Source: Celerinatantimonas yamalensis | GTDB taxonomy: Bacteria; Pseudomonadota; Gammaproteobacteria; Enterobacterales; Celerinatantimonadaceae | Direction of reading: 5' to 3' | Length of the DNA stretch: 64,000 nucleotides | Assembly (NCBI RefSeq): GCF_046054155.1 | Contig: NZ_JBEQCT010000006.1 | Coordinates: 1-64,000, forward strand | Shown: in pieces, positions 63,705-64,000 of the stretch | Position numbering within the stretch: the first letter of the stretch is position 1 | Layout: every line of letters begins with the position of its first letter | The notes under the pieces: generated by a model | The model's database searches: none | What the model was told of the DNA's origin: nothing | The model's input: only the letters and a program-made list of their open reading frames with translations | Position numbers and translations under genes: made by a program

Positions 63705-64000
63705 TTAATAGGAGATGACTTGCTTGAGAAAACGCTGTAATCGGGGATCTTTGGGGCTATTAAATAGCTCGTTGGGAACGCCTTGTTCGACGATTAAGCC
63801 ATCAGCCATAAAGATCACTCGGTCTGCTACATCGCGGGCAAACTGCATTTCATGGGTCACCACCAGCATGGTTTGATGGCGTTCAGCGAGTTTTTTCATT
63901 AAGGAAAGCACTTCTCCAACCCATTCAGGATCGAGCGCCGAAGTGGGCTCATCAAACAGTAATATCTCTGGGTTTAGAACCATTGCACGGGCAATCCCTA
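63705..64000 (-). CDS. Polar amino-acid ABC transporter ATP-binding protein (partial)
   Basis: Only the C-terminal 98 or so residues are in the window; the gene continues past base 64000. Walker B with D-loop EILLFDEPTSALDPEWVGEV, the H-loop TMLVVTHEMQFARDVADRV and the tail FNSPKDPRLQRFLKQV are typical of the GlnQ/HisP/ArtP group. The Walker A and signature motifs lie outside. Which amino acid is transported cannot be told. Confidence 0.9.
   Translation of the reverse strand, partial: GIARAMVLNPEILLFDEPTSALDPEWVGEVLSLMKKLAERHQTMLVVTHEMQFARDVADRVIFMADGLIVEQGVPNELFNSPKDPRLQRFLKQVISY

Noticed and set aside
63685..63708. Strong AAGGAGG followed by ATG-AAT-TAA on the plus strand
   Set aside because: A two-codon frame at the antisense end of the ABC ATPase gene; most likely chance.
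1..64000. CRISPR arrays, tRNA genes and prophage
   Set aside because: No regularly spaced direct repeats, no tRNA T-loop/CCA pattern and no phage structural genes were seen by eye.

Overview
The window is chromosomal DNA of a gammaproteobacterium of moderate G+C. It covers the replication-origin region. On the minus strand at the right end, mioC, a predicted oriC, mnmG, rsmG, parA, parB and atpIBEFHAGDC follow one another, then glmU, glmR and glmS. parAB between rsmG and atpI resembles Vibrio, Shewanella, Aeromonas or Pseudomonas; mioC beside oriC and rrn-hemG-yigZ-pepQ resemble Vibrio and enterics; the AcrR operator is of the enteric type. I cannot name the genus with confidence.

Layout. 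1-4.2 kb: promoter and leader of an rRNA operon whose 16S gene lies just left of the window, then hemG, yigZ and a PepQ homologue whose five metal ligands all look substituted. 4.2-7.7 kb: a two-component system with a GltB-like sugar-binding protein but no transporter subunits. 7.7-13.7 kb: tusA, glyQS and three poorly characterised genes. 14-19 kb: an acrAB-type efflux pump with a divergent acrR and a near-canonical operator. 19.1-23.6 kb: mtlADR behind a cluster of CRP-like sites. 23.6-28.4 kb: cyoABCDE. 28.9-38.3 kb: nfsB with a monooxygenase, deoC, dsbD, putP, a DsbA-family protein, and a small-thioredoxin/permease/sigma-factor group.

38.3-46.2 kb is the accessory part. It begins with a two-gene xylo-oligosaccharide cassette and continues into a mosaic of broken genes: a headless alpha/beta hydrolase beside an intact TetR, an IS5-type transposase tail, an NmrA-family gene diverging from a decayed Bcr/CflA transporter, an ISAs1-type transposase tail with its inverted repeat, and the first 106 codons of tnsA. 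That tnsA fragment lies just downstream of glmS, in the orientation and at the distance expected for Tn7 insertion at attTn7, so I read it as the fossil right end of a Tn7-like element. Its Shine-Dalgarno sequence lies inside a stable hairpin.

46.2-64 kb is core: amino-sugar synthesis (glmS, its DeoR-type regulator, glmU), the F1Fo ATP synthase operon, chromosome partition, tRNA and rRNA modification, oriC, mioC and the start of an amino-acid ABC transporter ATPase. All family assignments come from reading sequence by eye; no database search was run.
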